DNA from: Curtobacterium flaccumfaciens pv. betae
GTDB taxonomy: Bacteria > Actinomycetota > Actinomycetes > Actinomycetales > Microbacteriaceae
NCBI RefSeq assembly: GCF_026241855.1
Contig: NZ_JAPJDC010000001.1
Coordinates: 3,410,001-3,474,000, forward strand
DNA length: 64,000 nucleotides
Direction of reading: 5' to 3'
Below the pieces are notes generated by a model, which worked only from the letters and a program-made list of their open reading frames with translations, made no database searches and had not been told where the DNA came from. Within the stretch, counting starts at the first letter, position 1. The number at the start of each line of letters is the position of its first letter. The position numbers and the translations under genes are program-made. Positions 26,028 to 36,161 of the stretch are shown piece after piece.

Positions 26028-26834
26028 CTAGCGCTGTGCGTCGACGTCCTTGGCGAGCGTCCCCAGGTAGAGCTCGATGACCTTGGGGTCGTCAGCGAGT
26101 TCCTTCCCGGTGCCCGAGTACGCGTTCTTCCCCTGATCGAGCACGTACCCACGATCGCAGATCTGCAGACAGCGTCGCGCGTTCTGCTCCACCATGATGA
26201 TCGACACACCGGCCTTGTTGATCCGGCGGGTCCGCAGGAACGTCTCGTCCTGGCGCACGGGGGACAGTCCGGCGCTCGGCTCGTCGAGCAGCAGCACCTT
26301 CGGGTCCATCATCAGCGCACGGGCCATCGCGACGGACTGCCGCTCACCACCCGAGAGCGATCCGGCCCGCTGGTTGCGCCGCTGGGCGAGGACCGGGAAC
26401 AGGTCGTAGATGACCTCGAGCCGTTCGGCGAACTTCCGGGGCCGCAGGTACAGCCCCATCTGCAGGTTCTCCTCGATCGACAGCGAGGGGAACACGTTGT
26501 TCGTCTGCGGCACGAAGCCGACACCGGCCTGCACGAGCTTGTTCGCCTTGAGGTTCGTGATGTCGTCCCCCTGCAGGGTCACCGATCCCTCGCGGATGGA
26601 CACGAGGCCGAACAGCGCCTTGAGGAGCGTCGACTTGCCCGCACCGTTCGGCCCGATGATGCCGATGAGCTCACCCGGGTAGCAGTCCAGGTCGCAGCCG
26701 TTCAGGATGTTCACGCCCGGCAGGTAGCCGGCGACGAGGTTCTTCGCGCTGAGCACCGGCTCGCGTTCCAGCGTGGCCGCCGGGGACGGACTGGAGGCAC
26801 TGCTCGCGTTCGTGGGGTCCGTTGCGTCCGTCAT
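26028..26834 (-). CDS. livF: Branched-chain amino acid-type ABC transporter ATPase (LivF)
   Basis: A 268-residue ATPase with Walker A GPNGAGKSTLL, signature LSGGERQSVAMARALM and Walker B VLLLDEPSAGLSP, and the FVPQTNNVFPSLSIEENL segment typical of LivF. The first 25 residues are a Ser/Pro/Ala-rich extension. It overlaps livG by four bases and is the last gene of livH-livM-livG-livF. The imported substrate could be leucine-type amino acids, other amino acids or urea; the sequence does not decide. A stretch of 14 residues after Walker B (RQDETFLRTRRINKAG) is shorter than usual. Confidence 0.9.
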   Translation of the reverse strand: MTDATDPTNASSASSPSPAATLEREPVLSAKNLVAGYLPGVNILNGCDLDCYPGELIGIIGPNGAGKSTLLKALFGLVSIREGSVTLQGDDITNLKANKLVQAGVGFVPQTNNVFPSLSIEENLQMGLYLRPRKFAERLEVIYDLFPVLAQRRNQRAGSLSGGERQSVAMARALMMDPKVLLLDEPSAGLSPVRQDETFLRTRRINKAGVSIIMVEQNARRCLQICDRGYVLDQGKNAYSGTGKELADDPKVIELYLGTLAKDVDAQR

Positions 26835-27721
26835 CGGGTCGTCTCCTCTGCTGCGTCCTCTTCGGCGACTTCCTCCGCCAGTTCCTCGAAGGTCTCCTCG
26901 GTGAGGAGCGAGTCGTCACCCAGGTCGGTGTCGTGGTGCGCACCGAGGTAGGCGTCGATCACGGCCTGGTCGTCCATCACCGTGTCCGCCGGGCCCTCGG
27001 CGACGACCTTCCCCTCGGCCATCACGACCACCCAGTCCGAGATGTGCCGGACCATGTGCATGTCGTGCTCGACGAAGAGCACGGTCATGCCGTCGTCGCG
27101 CAGGGACTGGATGTGCCCGAGGAGCGACTGGGTGAGCGCGGGGTTCACACCGGCCATCGGCTCGTCGAGCATGATCATCGTCGGGTCGGACATCAGCGCC
27201 CGGGCCATCTCGAGCAGCTTGCGCTGCCCGCCGGACAGCGAACCGGCGTAGTCGTCCGCCTTCGTGTCGAGCTTGAACCGGGCGAGGAGGTCCTCGGCCT
27301 TGGCCGTGATCTCGCGCTCCCGCTTCGCCCACACCGGCTTGACCAGGGCGGCGAAGAAGTTCTCGCCGGGCTGGTCGCGGGCACCGAGCAGCATGTTCTG
27401 CATCACGGTGAGCCGGGACAGCGCCTTGGTCAGCTGGAAGGTGCGGACCATGCCCTTGTTCGCGATGTGCGTCGCGCTCGTCTTCTGCAGCGTGGCGCCG
27501 TTGAACTGGGTCTTCGCACCCGGGCTCGGCTTGTCGAACCCGGTGAGCAGGTTGAAGAACGTGGTCTTGCCGGCGCCGTTCGGGCCGATCAGGGCCGTGA
27601 TGGAACCGCGCTGGACCTCGAGGTGGTCGACGTCCACGGCGGTCATGCCCCCGAAGCGGCGGGTGACGTCGTCGACGGTGAGGATCGGGTCGGCCTTGGG
27701 GTGGCCGTAGGTCTCAGACAC
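26831..27721 (-). CDS. livG: Branched-chain amino acid-type ABC transporter ATPase (LivG)
   Basis: A 296-residue ATPase with Walker A GPNGAGKTTFFNLLTGF, signature SLSGGQRKLLEMARALM and Walker B MIMLDEPMAGVNP. The HIANKGMVRTFQLTKALSR segment with its following MLLGARDQPGENFF and the C-terminal C-region ending AYLGAHHDTDLG are LivG-like. A 25-residue acidic tail (TEETFEELAEEVAEEDAAEE) is unusual. It overlaps livM by eight bases and livF by four, and should form a heterodimer with LivF on the LivH/LivM membrane core. Confidence 0.92.
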   Translation of the reverse strand: MSETYGHPKADPILTVDDVTRRFGGMTAVDVDHLEVQRGSITALIGPNGAGKTTFFNLLTGFDKPSPGAKTQFNGATLQKTSATHIANKGMVRTFQLTKALSRLTVMQNMLLGARDQPGENFFAALVKPVWAKREREITAKAEDLLARFKLDTKADDYAGSLSGGQRKLLEMARALMSDPTMIMLDEPMAGVNPALTQSLLGHIQSLRDDGMTVLFVEHDMHMVRHISDWVVVMAEGKVVAEGPADTVMDDQAVIDAYLGAHHDTDLGDDSLLTEETFEELAEEVAEEDAAEETTR

Positions 27722-28700
27722 TGAACGTCAGCTCCTTCTTGTTGCCGAGCAACCCCTGTGGACGGAACACGATGAGCAGCATGAGCGCGACGCCGACGAG
27801 GACGTACGAGAACTGCTCGGCCTGCTGCGCGTTCATGATCGAGTCGGGGATGAAGTCGCCGGCCAGCGTGCGGATGAAGAGCCGGACGACGAAGAAGAGC
27901 ACGGCTCCGAGCACCGGTCCGAACACCGTCGCCGCACCACCGAGGATGAGCGCCGTCCAGATGAAGAACGTCATCGAGCGGCCCATGGCGTCCGGTTGCA
28001 CCGAACTCGGCAGCACGTAGATGATGCCCGCGATCGCACCGAGCGCCCCACCGAACACGAGCGCCTGCATCTTGTACGAGTAGACGTTCTTGCCGAGCGA
28101 GCGGACGGCGTCCTCGTCCTCGCGGATGGCCTTCACCACGCGGCCCCACGGGCTGCGCATGAGCAGGAAGAGCACCAGGGTGAACAGGGCGACCATGGCC
28201 CACGCCGCGATGCGGATCCACCAGCCGTTGACGCCGTTGTTCGCGTACGTGAACCACAGGATCGTGGTGGTGCCGTCGGGCAGTGGGCTGAGGGCGGTGA
28301 ACGGGTCGCGGTAGCTCGACCCGGTGATGCCGTTCGAGCCGCCCGTGGTCGAGGTGAGCAGGCTCGAGCGACCGACCATGCGGATGATCTCGGCGCCGGA
28401 GATCGTGACGATCGCCAGGTAGTCGCCGCGCAACCGCAGGGTCGGGATGCCGAGGATGATCGCGAACACGATCGCGACGAGCAGGGCGATGAGGACCGCC
28501 ATCACGAACGGCAGTCCGTTGGTGATCGAGATCGCGAAGCCGTAGGCGCCGAGCAGCAGGAACGCCGCCTGGCCCATGTTCACGAGGCCGGTGAGCCCGA
28601 AGTGCACGTTCAGGCCGATCGCGGCCAGGGCGAACGCGGCCGTCGTCGGGGCGAGTGCCTCCTGGGTGAGCGAGGACAGCAGGTTGAGGATGTAGTCCAT
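27714..28700 (-). CDS. livM: Branched-chain amino acid-type ABC transporter permease (LivM)
   Basis: A 328-residue permease with about nine membrane segments. LNVHFGLTGLVNMGQAAFLLLGAYGFA, LGIPTLRLRGDYLAIVTISGAEIIR and the cytoplasmic coupling loop SPWGRVVKAIREDEDAVRSLGKNVYSYK (seen as SPWGRVVKAIREDEDA) are hallmarks of LivM. It ends with QGLLGNKKELTFSV. The loop of about 60 residues from SLLTSTTGGSNGITG to NNGVNGW is extracytoplasmic. The gap to livH is 12 bases. Confidence 0.93.
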   Translation of the reverse strand: MDYILNLLSSLTQEALAPTTAAFALAAIGLNVHFGLTGLVNMGQAAFLLLGAYGFAISITNGLPFVMAVLIALLVAIVFAIILGIPTLRLRGDYLAIVTISGAEIIRMVGRSSLLTSTTGGSNGITGSSYRDPFTALSPLPDGTTTILWFTYANNGVNGWWIRIAAWAMVALFTLVLFLLMRSPWGRVVKAIREDEDAVRSLGKNVYSYKMQALVFGGALGAIAGIIYVLPSSVQPDAMGRSMTFFIWTALILGGAATVFGPVLGAVLFFVVRLFIRTLAGDFIPDSIMNAQQAEQFSYVLVGVALMLLIVFRPQGLLGNKKELTFSV

Positions 28701-28712
28701 GCGCGTGCTCCC

Positions 28713-30107
28713 TTAGCCGATCCGCTCGGCGCGGCCGAAGATGCCCTGCGGCCGGAACAGCAGGATGAGGATGAGGATGACGAGGGCGGTGGCGTACTTG
28801 AAGTCACCGGGGAGCACCAGGTTCGTGAGCTCCACGACGACGCCGATGATCATCGAGCCGACCAGGGCGCCGTACGCGGTGCCGAGGCCACCGAGCGTGA
28901 CGGAGGCGAACATGAGCAGGAGCAGCTGGAGCCCGGTCTGCCAGTTCACGCCGTTCAGGACGAGTCCGAGCATCACGCCGGAGAGCCCCGCGAGGCCGGC
29001 GGCGAGCGTCCACACGAAGCGGATCACCCGGTCGACGTCGATGCCGGAGGCCGCGGCGAGCGCCGGGTTGTCGGACACGGCGCGGGTCGCCCGGCCGAAG
29101 CGCGTCTTCGCCAGGAAGAGCCCGGTCGCGACCAGGACCACGAGGGCGATCCCCATGGCGACGTAGGACTGCACCGTGAGGGTGACGCCGGCGAACCGCA
29201 CGGTCTCCGGGTTGCCCTGCTGGATGCGGACCGTCGAGGCTCCGAAGAAGTACTGGAACGCGTACTGGGCGGCGATCGACAGACCGATCGTCACGATCAT
29301 GAGCTGCGTGAGGCTGATGCGCCGTCGCCGGAGTGGCCGCCAGATCGCGGCGTCCTGCAGGTACCCGGTCGCGGCGCACAACAGCGTGACGACGATGCCG
29401 GTGACCCAGATGTTCCAGCCGAGCTGGTTGGCGAACACGTGCGCCAGCAGACCGCCGAGGGTGACCTGCTCACCGTGCGAGAAGCTCGACAGCCCCGTCG
29501 TGCCGTAGATGAGCGAGAGCCCGATGGACGCCAGGGCGATGAGCAGCCCGAGCCGGAGCCCGGAGGCGAACTGCTGCCAGGCCCGCTGGATGCTCACACC
29601 CGACGAGTCCGTCGAGGTCGTGGCGCCCTTCTGGTCGGACAGCTGGAAGATCTGCCCGACGTTGGCGTTCAGGGTGGCCTGCACCTTGCGCTCGGCGTCG
29701 GCGGCGTTCGTCAGGTACTGGCCCTTCGGCAGGGTGCCCTGGTCGACGCTCACCGTGTACTCGCCGGCCGTGTCGACGCTGACGGACCAGCGGCCGTCGC
29801 CGTTGGTCGTGGCCGTCTGGTCGAAGCCGCTCGGGCCGGTCACGTCGACGTCGACGCCCTCGGCCGGTTCACGCTCGGAGTCGGTGATCGTGCCCTGGAT
29901 GCACCCGTTGTCGGGGCTGACGGTGCACGCCTGGCTGGTGGCGGGTGCCGAGGTGGCACTGAAGGCCGGCAGGGTGACCGCCCAGTCGATCAGGAAGGTC
30001 GCCAGGAACGCGGCGACGAGCACGGCCGCCAGGACCGGTCGTCGTCGTGCGTGGCGGAGGCGGAACAGGCGCGGCTGCGCCCGTCCCGGAGGAGTGATGG
30101 ATCCCAC
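28713..30107 (-). CDS. livH: LivH-type ABC permease with added extracellular Ig-like domain
   Basis: A 464-residue permease. After a cytoplasmic head and a first membrane helix (about 23-45) comes an extracytoplasmic region (about 46-170) containing a carboxypeptidase-regulatory-like beta-sandwich: CIQGTITDSEREPAEGVDVDV, TTNGDGRWSVSVDTAGEYTVSVD. The ordinary LivH core of about 290 residues follows (GLRLGLLIALASIGLSLIYGTTGLSSFSHGEQVTLGG ... LFRPQGIFG). Two Cys residues (CTVSPDNGC) may form a disulfide. GTG 30107 is taken as start, with GAGAGGC upstream. The extra domain could help dock the substrate-binding lipoprotein or touch the wall; this is inference. Confidence 0.9.
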   Translation of the reverse strand: MGSITPPGRAQPRLFRLRHARRRPVLAAVLVAAFLATFLIDWAVTLPAFSATSAPATSQACTVSPDNGCIQGTITDSEREPAEGVDVDVTGPSGFDQTATTNGDGRWSVSVDTAGEYTVSVDQGTLPKGQYLTNAADAERKVQATLNANVGQIFQLSDQKGATTSTDSSGVSIQRAWQQFASGLRLGLLIALASIGLSLIYGTTGLSSFSHGEQVTLGGLLAHVFANQLGWNIWVTGIVVTLLCAATGYLQDAAIWRPLRRRRISLTQLMIVTIGLSIAAQYAFQYFFGASTVRIQQGNPETVRFAGVTLTVQSYVAMGIALVVLVATGLFLAKTRFGRATRAVSDNPALAAASGIDVDRVIRFVWTLAAGLAGLSGVMLGLVLNGVNWQTGLQLLLLMFASVTLGGLGTAYGALVGSMIIGVVVELTNLVLPGDFKYATALVILILILLFRPQGIFGRAERIG

Positions 30108-30130
30108 GGAAGAGCCTCTCGTTCGGATGA

Positions 30131-31852
<1,722 letters not shown>

Positions 31853-31880
31853 GTGCTGGTCCGGGCCAAGTCTGGTCCGG

Positions 31881-31967
31881 AAGACGCCGTCGTGTCGTTG
31901 AGACGCCGCCGAATTCGGCGGCGTCTCAACGCTTTCCGGGCGTGGTGCGGAGACGACGGCGTCTTGC
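31881..31967. repeat. GACGCC nested-palindrome element, copy 3
   Basis: The shortest and most regular copy: left arm AAGACGCCGTCGTG (31881-31894), a perfect 34-bp palindrome at 31897-31930 (half GTTGAGACGCCGCCGAA), right arm GACGACGGCGTCTTGC (31952-31967). It starts 29 bases after the guaB stop and could end guaB transcription. The accessory gene at 32059 follows. Confidence 0.92.
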
Positions 31968-32058
31968 GACTCCTCCACAGCCGACAACGGCCTGGAGGCT
32001 CTCCACCGGTCCGACGTGCGAGTCGCCGCGCGCCGTGGCCGCGTTCCAAGCTGCCGGC

Positions 32059-32955
32059 ATGAACGCGCTCGCCCAGACCGTCCTGGTCCGTGTCCCGTCG
32101 GCCCTGCACGAACCGGTGCGTCTGTTCCACGGCGCCGCCGTCGAACGCCCCGAGTGGGAGGCACTCTCACTCCTGGAACGCCGGCGCCTGTTCGTCCGCG
32201 CACGGTACGGGTCCCTGGAGTCCGACTGCGTCGTCTCGGGGACCTCGGCCGCGGCGCTCTGGGGGTTGCCCGACTTCGACGCTGCCGACTGGCGGTTGCA
32301 CGTGATCGACGTCCGGCTCGACAAGACGCACACCGGTCGGGGCGTCGTTCGTCACACCGGGCGGATCCGGAGCGGCGAGCGCGTCGTGGTCGGCGGTATC
32401 CCGACGACGTCCCTCGAGCGGACGGTCCTCGACATCGCACGGCGGCAGTCGTTCACCCACGCCGTCGTCGTCCTCGACCACGTGCTCCGGTTCGACCTGC
32501 TCCGTCGTGATGTACTCGCCGGCGCACTCGAAGCCCTCGGACGCGTGCGTGGATGCCGACAGGCTGCTGCGGCGGTCGCCTTCGCAGATGCGCGGGCCGA
32601 ATCCCCGGGGGAGTCGATCAGCCGCGTCACCGCTCATCTCCTCGGGGTTCCTGCCCCGGAGTTGCAGCACGAGTTCGAGACGCCGCGCGGCAGGTTCAGA
32701 ACGGACTTCTGGTGGCCCGACGCAGGCGTGATCGGGGAGTTCGACGGTCGCCTGAAGTACGACGTCCCCCGAGCCCTCTGGGACGAGAAGACCCGTGAGG
32801 ACACCTTCCGTCGACTGCCGGAGGTACGCGGGTTCGCGCGGTGGACGATGCGGGAGGCCGGGGATGCACGTGCGCTGGCTGCGGTGCTGTCGGCTGCCGG
32901 GCTCCCCTTGTTCCGTGCTGCGCCGATCAGCGCACGTCGCCAGCCGGACTCGTGA
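32059..32955 (+). CDS. AbiEi-like / DUF559-like accessory protein
   Basis: A 298-residue soluble protein. The N-terminal two-thirds resemble actinobacterial 'AbiEi antitoxin-like' proteins: SDCVVSGTSAAALWGLPDF, a VVVGGIPTTSLERTVLDIAR segment and VVVLDHVLR. The C-terminus (from about residue 205) resembles a DUF559/Vsr-type nuclease-like fold: FRTDFWWPDAGVIGEFDGRLKY with conserved Asp and Glu, then REDTFRRLPEVRGFARWT. No partner toxin gene is adjacent. Start ATG 32059 agrees with where similarity seems to begin. The gene is bracketed by two copies of the GACGCC element, which is unusual. Confidence 0.72.
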   Translation: MNALAQTVLVRVPSALHEPVRLFHGAAVERPEWEALSLLERRRLFVRARYGSLESDCVVSGTSAAALWGLPDFDAADWRLHVIDVRLDKTHTGRGVVRHTGRIRSGERVVVGGIPTTSLERTVLDIARRQSFTHAVVVLDHVLRFDLLRRDVLAGALEALGRVRGCRQAAAAVAFADARAESPGESISRVTAHLLGVPAPELQHEFETPRGRFRTDFWWPDAGVIGEFDGRLKYDVPRALWDEKTREDTFRRLPEVRGFARWTMREAGDARALAAVLSAAGLPLFRAAPISARRQPDS

Positions 32956-32974
32956 GCAGCGGCTGGCGGAGAGC

Positions 32975-33080
32975 GCAAGACGCCGTCGTGTGGGTTGGAC
33001 GCCGCCGAGTCCCCGAAACGCCACCGAATTCGGCGGCGTCTCGCGAGCACCGCGGCGTCAGAGCACCACGACGGCGTCTT
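32975..33080. repeat. GACGCC nested-palindrome element, copy 4
   Basis: Left arm GCAAGACGCCGTCGTG (32975-32990), a degenerate GGACGCCGCCGAGTC, the central palindrome at 33015-33042 (GAAACGCCACCGAA against TTCGGCGGCGTCTC), CCGCGGCGTCA, and right arm CACGACGGCGTCTT (33067-33080). It starts 20 bases after the accessory gene and ends 42 bases before the VOC gene. Confidence 0.9.
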
Positions 33081-33121
33081 CACCCCCGGCGTGCTGCGTT
33101 ACCCGGCGGTAGTGTCACCGC

Positions 33122-33523
33122 ATGGTCAGCGCCGTCTCACACACCACGATCGACTCCCGCGACGCCTACGCCCAGTCGGAGTGGTGGAAGCAGGTGCTCG
33201 GGTACGTCGACCTTCCCGACGACCCGAACGCTCCCGGACACGAGGAGTGCGAGATCACGGCACCCGACCGATCGCACACCGAGCTCTTCATCCAGGTGCC
33301 CGAGGCGAAGACCGTGAAGAACCGGATCCACTTCGACCTGCGCCCCACCGACCGCACCCGCGACGAAGAGGTCGAGCGGCTCCGCGGCATCGGTGCCGTG
33401 GAGCTCGCCGACCTGCGCCACCCGGACGGCGGATGGGTGGTCTTCGCCGACCCGGAGGGCAACGAGTTCTGCGTCCTGCGGTCCCAGGCCGAACTCGACG
33501 AGGAAGCCAGCCAGCCGAGCTGA
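33122..33523 (+). CDS. VOC family (glyoxalase-like) protein
   Basis: A 133-residue protein of the vicinal oxygen chelate fold. The N-terminal beta-alpha unit (SHTTIDSRDAYAQSEWWKQVLGY) and second unit with FDLRPTDRTRDEEVERLRGIGA and GGWVVFADPEGNEFCVL match actinobacterial glyoxalase_6-type proteins. Conserved His in SHTTID and HFDL and Glu in EGNEF are candidate metal ligands. The substrate cannot be told; glyoxalase I, dioxygenase and drug-binding members share this fold. It is a single gene. Confidence 0.82.
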   Translation: MVSAVSHTTIDSRDAYAQSEWWKQVLGYVDLPDDPNAPGHEECEITAPDRSHTELFIQVPEAKTVKNRIHFDLRPTDRTRDEEVERLRGIGAVELADLRHPDGGWVVFADPEGNEFCVLRSQAELDEEASQPS

Positions 33524-33539
33524 CCAGCCCGGCGACCGG

Positions 33540-33605
33540 CCCGCTGGCCGGACCGCCGGACCGCCGGACCGGCCGGACCGCCAGAGCGCCGGACCGCCAG
33601 AGCGC
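33540..33605. repeat. Short CCGGACCGCC-type tandem repeats
   Basis: Between the convergent VOC and SDR stops lie repeated 8-10-base units of CCGGACCGC and CCAGAGCGC (for example CCGGACCGCCAGAGCGC twice). A simple GC-rich filler or weak attenuator; no clear hairpin with a U-tract. Confidence 0.55.
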
Positions 33606-33616
33606 CGGCCGAGCTC

Positions 33617-34417
33617 CTACGCCGAACGCCAGTCGTTCGACGTGATGTGCGAGCCGCCGTGCGGGCCCATCTGCAGCATCCCGCCGTCCACCGGCAGGGA
33701 CACCCCGGTGATGTAGGACGACGCACGCGAGGCCAGGAACGCCACGGCTGCCGCGATCTCCCACGCGTTGCCCGGACGGCCGAGCGGGACACCGGGGCGG
33801 TCGATGGTGTGCGGGTCCTCGTCCTCGGCGCCGGTCATCCGGGTGGCGATCTCGCCGGGGGAGACGGCGTTCACGGTGATGCCGTGCTCGGCGAGCTCGA
33901 TCGCCATGGTCTTCAGCAGGCCGCCGAGCCCGTGCTTGGCGGCGTCGTAGGCGCTCGAGCCGTAGCGGGGCTGGTGTTCGTGCACGCTCGTGATGCCGAT
34001 GATCCGGCCGCCGGTGCCGGCCTGCGCCATGTGCTTCGCGGCGGCCTGCATCGTGACGAAGGCGCCGTCGAGGTCGGTCGACACCGTGTGGCGCCACTGG
34101 TCGAGGGTCATCTCGAGGAACGGGGCGTTGTCGCCGGTGCCGGCGTCGGCCACGAAGACGTCGACGCCGCCCAGCTGCGAGACGAGTCGGTCGACGACGG
34201 CGGCGGCCCCGGCGAGGTCGGAGACGTCGATCTGCTCGACGAAGGCCTGACGACCGGTCTTCCGGACCTCCTCCGCGGTCTCCTCGGCACGGTCGGGCTC
34301 GGACAGGTAGGTGATGCCGACGTCCATGCCGGCTTCGGCGAGTACGACGGCGGTCGCACGGCCGATCCCGGATTCGGAGCCGGTGACGATGGCTTTGGTG
34401 GGCTGGAAGTCGCTCAT
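33617..34417 (-). CDS. SDR family oxidoreductase
   Basis: A 266-residue classical short-chain dehydrogenase/reductase. The cofactor motif is TGSESGIGRA (residues about 11-20). ADAG replaces the more common NNAG; the catalytic set is the Ser in GITSVHEH and YDAAKHG (Tyr-x-x-x-Lys). VSPGEIATRM and FLASRASSYITGVSLPVDGGM are typical of the C-terminal half. The start ATG 34417 gives the usual short stretch before the first beta strand. A sugar or hydroxy-acid substrate is possible, but nothing nearby decides it. Confidence 0.9.
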   Translation of the reverse strand: MSDFQPTKAIVTGSESGIGRATAVVLAEAGMDVGITYLSEPDRAEETAEEVRKTGRQAFVEQIDVSDLAGAAAVVDRLVSQLGGVDVFVADAGTGDNAPFLEMTLDQWRHTVSTDLDGAFVTMQAAAKHMAQAGTGGRIIGITSVHEHQPRYGSSAYDAAKHGLGGLLKTMAIELAEHGITVNAVSPGEIATRMTGAEDEDPHTIDRPGVPLGRPGNAWEIAAAVAFLASRASSYITGVSLPVDGGMLQMGPHGGSHITSNDWRSA

Positions 34418-34575
34418 GCGGCGGAACGTACGCCGGGCCTCCCGGGCGCCCTGCCGGACCATCCGCCTGGCGCAGGTCGGGTCGCCACGCTGGCACCGCC
34501 GCTCCTGTGCCGATCCCTGTCCCTGCGCACAGGAACGTCACGGCTCGGTAACGAAACACCTTTGCGTACCGCCCC

Positions 34576-34591
34576 GTCACACGGGCGAAAC
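34576..34591 (+). promoter_or_regulatory. Possible GlnR-type half-operator upstream of livK
   Basis: GTCAC-ACGGGC-GAAAC gives one gTnAC/GaAAC pair at the 6-base spacing, 89-104 bases upstream of livK. GAACGTCAC and GGTAACGAAAC stand shortly before it but out of register. The same words GTCAC, ACGGG and GAAAC occur in the livH operator, which is the main reason to list it. Confidence 0.35.
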
Positions 34592-34679
34592 ACATGGACC
34601 CTACGTTTCTCGACATCCAGTGGAGGCGTCGCATTCACCCGAAGCGGCACAGCCTCCGCGCAGAGAAAGGGCTCCACGG

Positions 34680-36008
34680 ATGATCAGAACCACCCGTGCC
34701 ACCGCGGCACTGGCGTTGGCGGGCGCAGCAGCCGTCCTCCTCGCCGCGTGTTCCACCACCGGCAGTGCTTCCCCCTCGAGCTCGGCGTCGAGCGATGCGA
34801 AGAAGGATCCCGCCGCCAGCTGCAAGGCCCCGGACACCCCCGGTACGGACGCGCTGAAGATCGGCACGATCCTGCCCCTGACCGGTTCGCTGGCCTACCT
34901 CAACCCGCCGGCCGAGTCCGGTGTCGGCCTGGCCGTCAAGGACATCAACGCCGCGGGCGGCGTCCTCGACAAGGACGTCACGATCGACCCGGCGACCGAC
35001 TCCGGTGACAGCAATGACATGACCGTGTCGAGCTCCGCCGCGACGAAGCTCGTCAACGCGAAGGTGCCGGTCGCGATCGGCGCCGAGTCCTCGTCCGTCA
35101 CGCTGAACGTCATCGACCAGCTGACGAGCAACTGCATCGTCGAGATCTCGCCCGCGAACACCGCGACCGACCTCTCCGGCTACTCGTCGTACTACTACCG
35201 GACCGCACCGCCGGACTCGGTGCAGGGTTCCGCGCTCGGCCAGCTCGTGACCGGTGACGGCAACGCGAAGGTCGCCTTCCTGGTCTTCAACGACACGTAC
35301 GGCACCGGCCTCCGCAACTCCGTGCAGGCTGCGGTCGAGGCGTCGGGCGGCCAGGTCGTCTACGGCGGCAAGGGTGAGGGCCAGGAGTTCCCGCCCGGCC
35401 AGACCACGTTCTCGTCCGAGGTGACCGCGGCCCTGGCCGCGAAGCCCGACGCGATCGTCGTCCTCGCCTTCGACGAGACGAAGTCGATCATCCCGGAGCT
35501 CGTCTCGCAGGGCAACGAAGCGAAGATCTACATGTCCGACGGCAACACGGCGGACTACTCGAAGGACTTCGACAAGGGCACCCTGACCGGCGCCCAGGGC
35601 ACCATCCCCGGTGCCTCGCCGAAGGACGACTTCAAGAAGCAGCTCGCTGCGTTCTACAAGGACTCGTCGGGCAAGACGCTCGCCGACTACTCGTACGCGG
35701 CGGAGTCCTACGACGCCACCGTCCTCGCCGCCCTCGCCGCGGTGAAGGGCAAGGGCACCGACTCCGGCACCATCCAGGCCAACATGGCTGCGGTGTCGGG
35801 TGCTGACGGCGGCACCGAGTGCGCGACGTTCAAGGAGTGCAAGACGCTCCTGGACGACGGCAAGGACATCCACTACACCGGCCCGTCCGGCATCGGTCCG
35901 TTCGACGAGAACAACGACCCGTCGGCCGCCTACATCGGCATCTACAAGTTCGACGCCGACAACAAGCCCGTCTACCAGAGCGCCATCCAGGGTGCGGTGA
36001 AGAAGTAG
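34680..36008 (+). CDS. livK: Branched-chain amino acid-type ABC substrate-binding lipoprotein
   Basis: A 442-residue periplasmic-binding-protein-type lipoprotein. The signal peptide ends in the lipobox LAAC with Cys24; a Ser/Ala-rich linker follows to about residue 45. The type I binding fold begins KIGTILPLTGSLAYLNPPAESGVGLAVKDIN; ISPANTATDLSGYSSYYYRT, VAFLVFNDTYGTGLRNSV and ADYSYAAESYDATVLAALAA are family segments. Two Cys residues (ECATFKECK) may form a disulfide. It is the probable receptor for LivHMGF, though encoded about 4.6 kb away on the other strand. A strong terminator follows. Confidence 0.92.
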   Translation: MIRTTRATAALALAGAAAVLLAACSTTGSASPSSSASSDAKKDPAASCKAPDTPGTDALKIGTILPLTGSLAYLNPPAESGVGLAVKDINAAGGVLDKDVTIDPATDSGDSNDMTVSSSAATKLVNAKVPVAIGAESSSVTLNVIDQLTSNCIVEISPANTATDLSGYSSYYYRTAPPDSVQGSALGQLVTGDGNAKVAFLVFNDTYGTGLRNSVQAAVEASGGQVVYGGKGEGQEFPPGQTTFSSEVTAALAAKPDAIVVLAFDETKSIIPELVSQGNEAKIYMSDGNTADYSKDFDKGTLTGAQGTIPGASPKDDFKKQLAAFYKDSSGKTLADYSYAAESYDATVLAALAAVKGKGTDSGTIQANMAAVSGADGGTECATFKECKTLLDDGKDIHYTGPSGIGPFDENNDPSAAYIGIYKFDADNKPVYQSAIQGAVKK

Positions 36009-36029
36009 GGCTCAGCCCAGCACCGCTCG

Positions 36030-36080
36030 CGAAAGCGACAGTCCCCCACGGAACTTCCGTGGGGGACTGTCGCTTTCGCG
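36030..36080. terminator. Strong bidirectional terminator
   Basis: A perfect 24-bp stem around a 3-base loop; the left arm starts GCGAAAGCGACAGTCCCCCA and the right arm ends GTCGCTTTCGC. It sits between the convergent livK and rarD genes, 21 bases after the livK stop, so it can serve both strands. Confidence 0.92.
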
Positions 36081-36161
36081 TCGGTGGCCGGACGCCCGGC
36101 AGTGTCCGTCACCGGGTGCAGGACGGACCGACGGGCGGACTGGAGGCCCGTGGTGCGTTCG

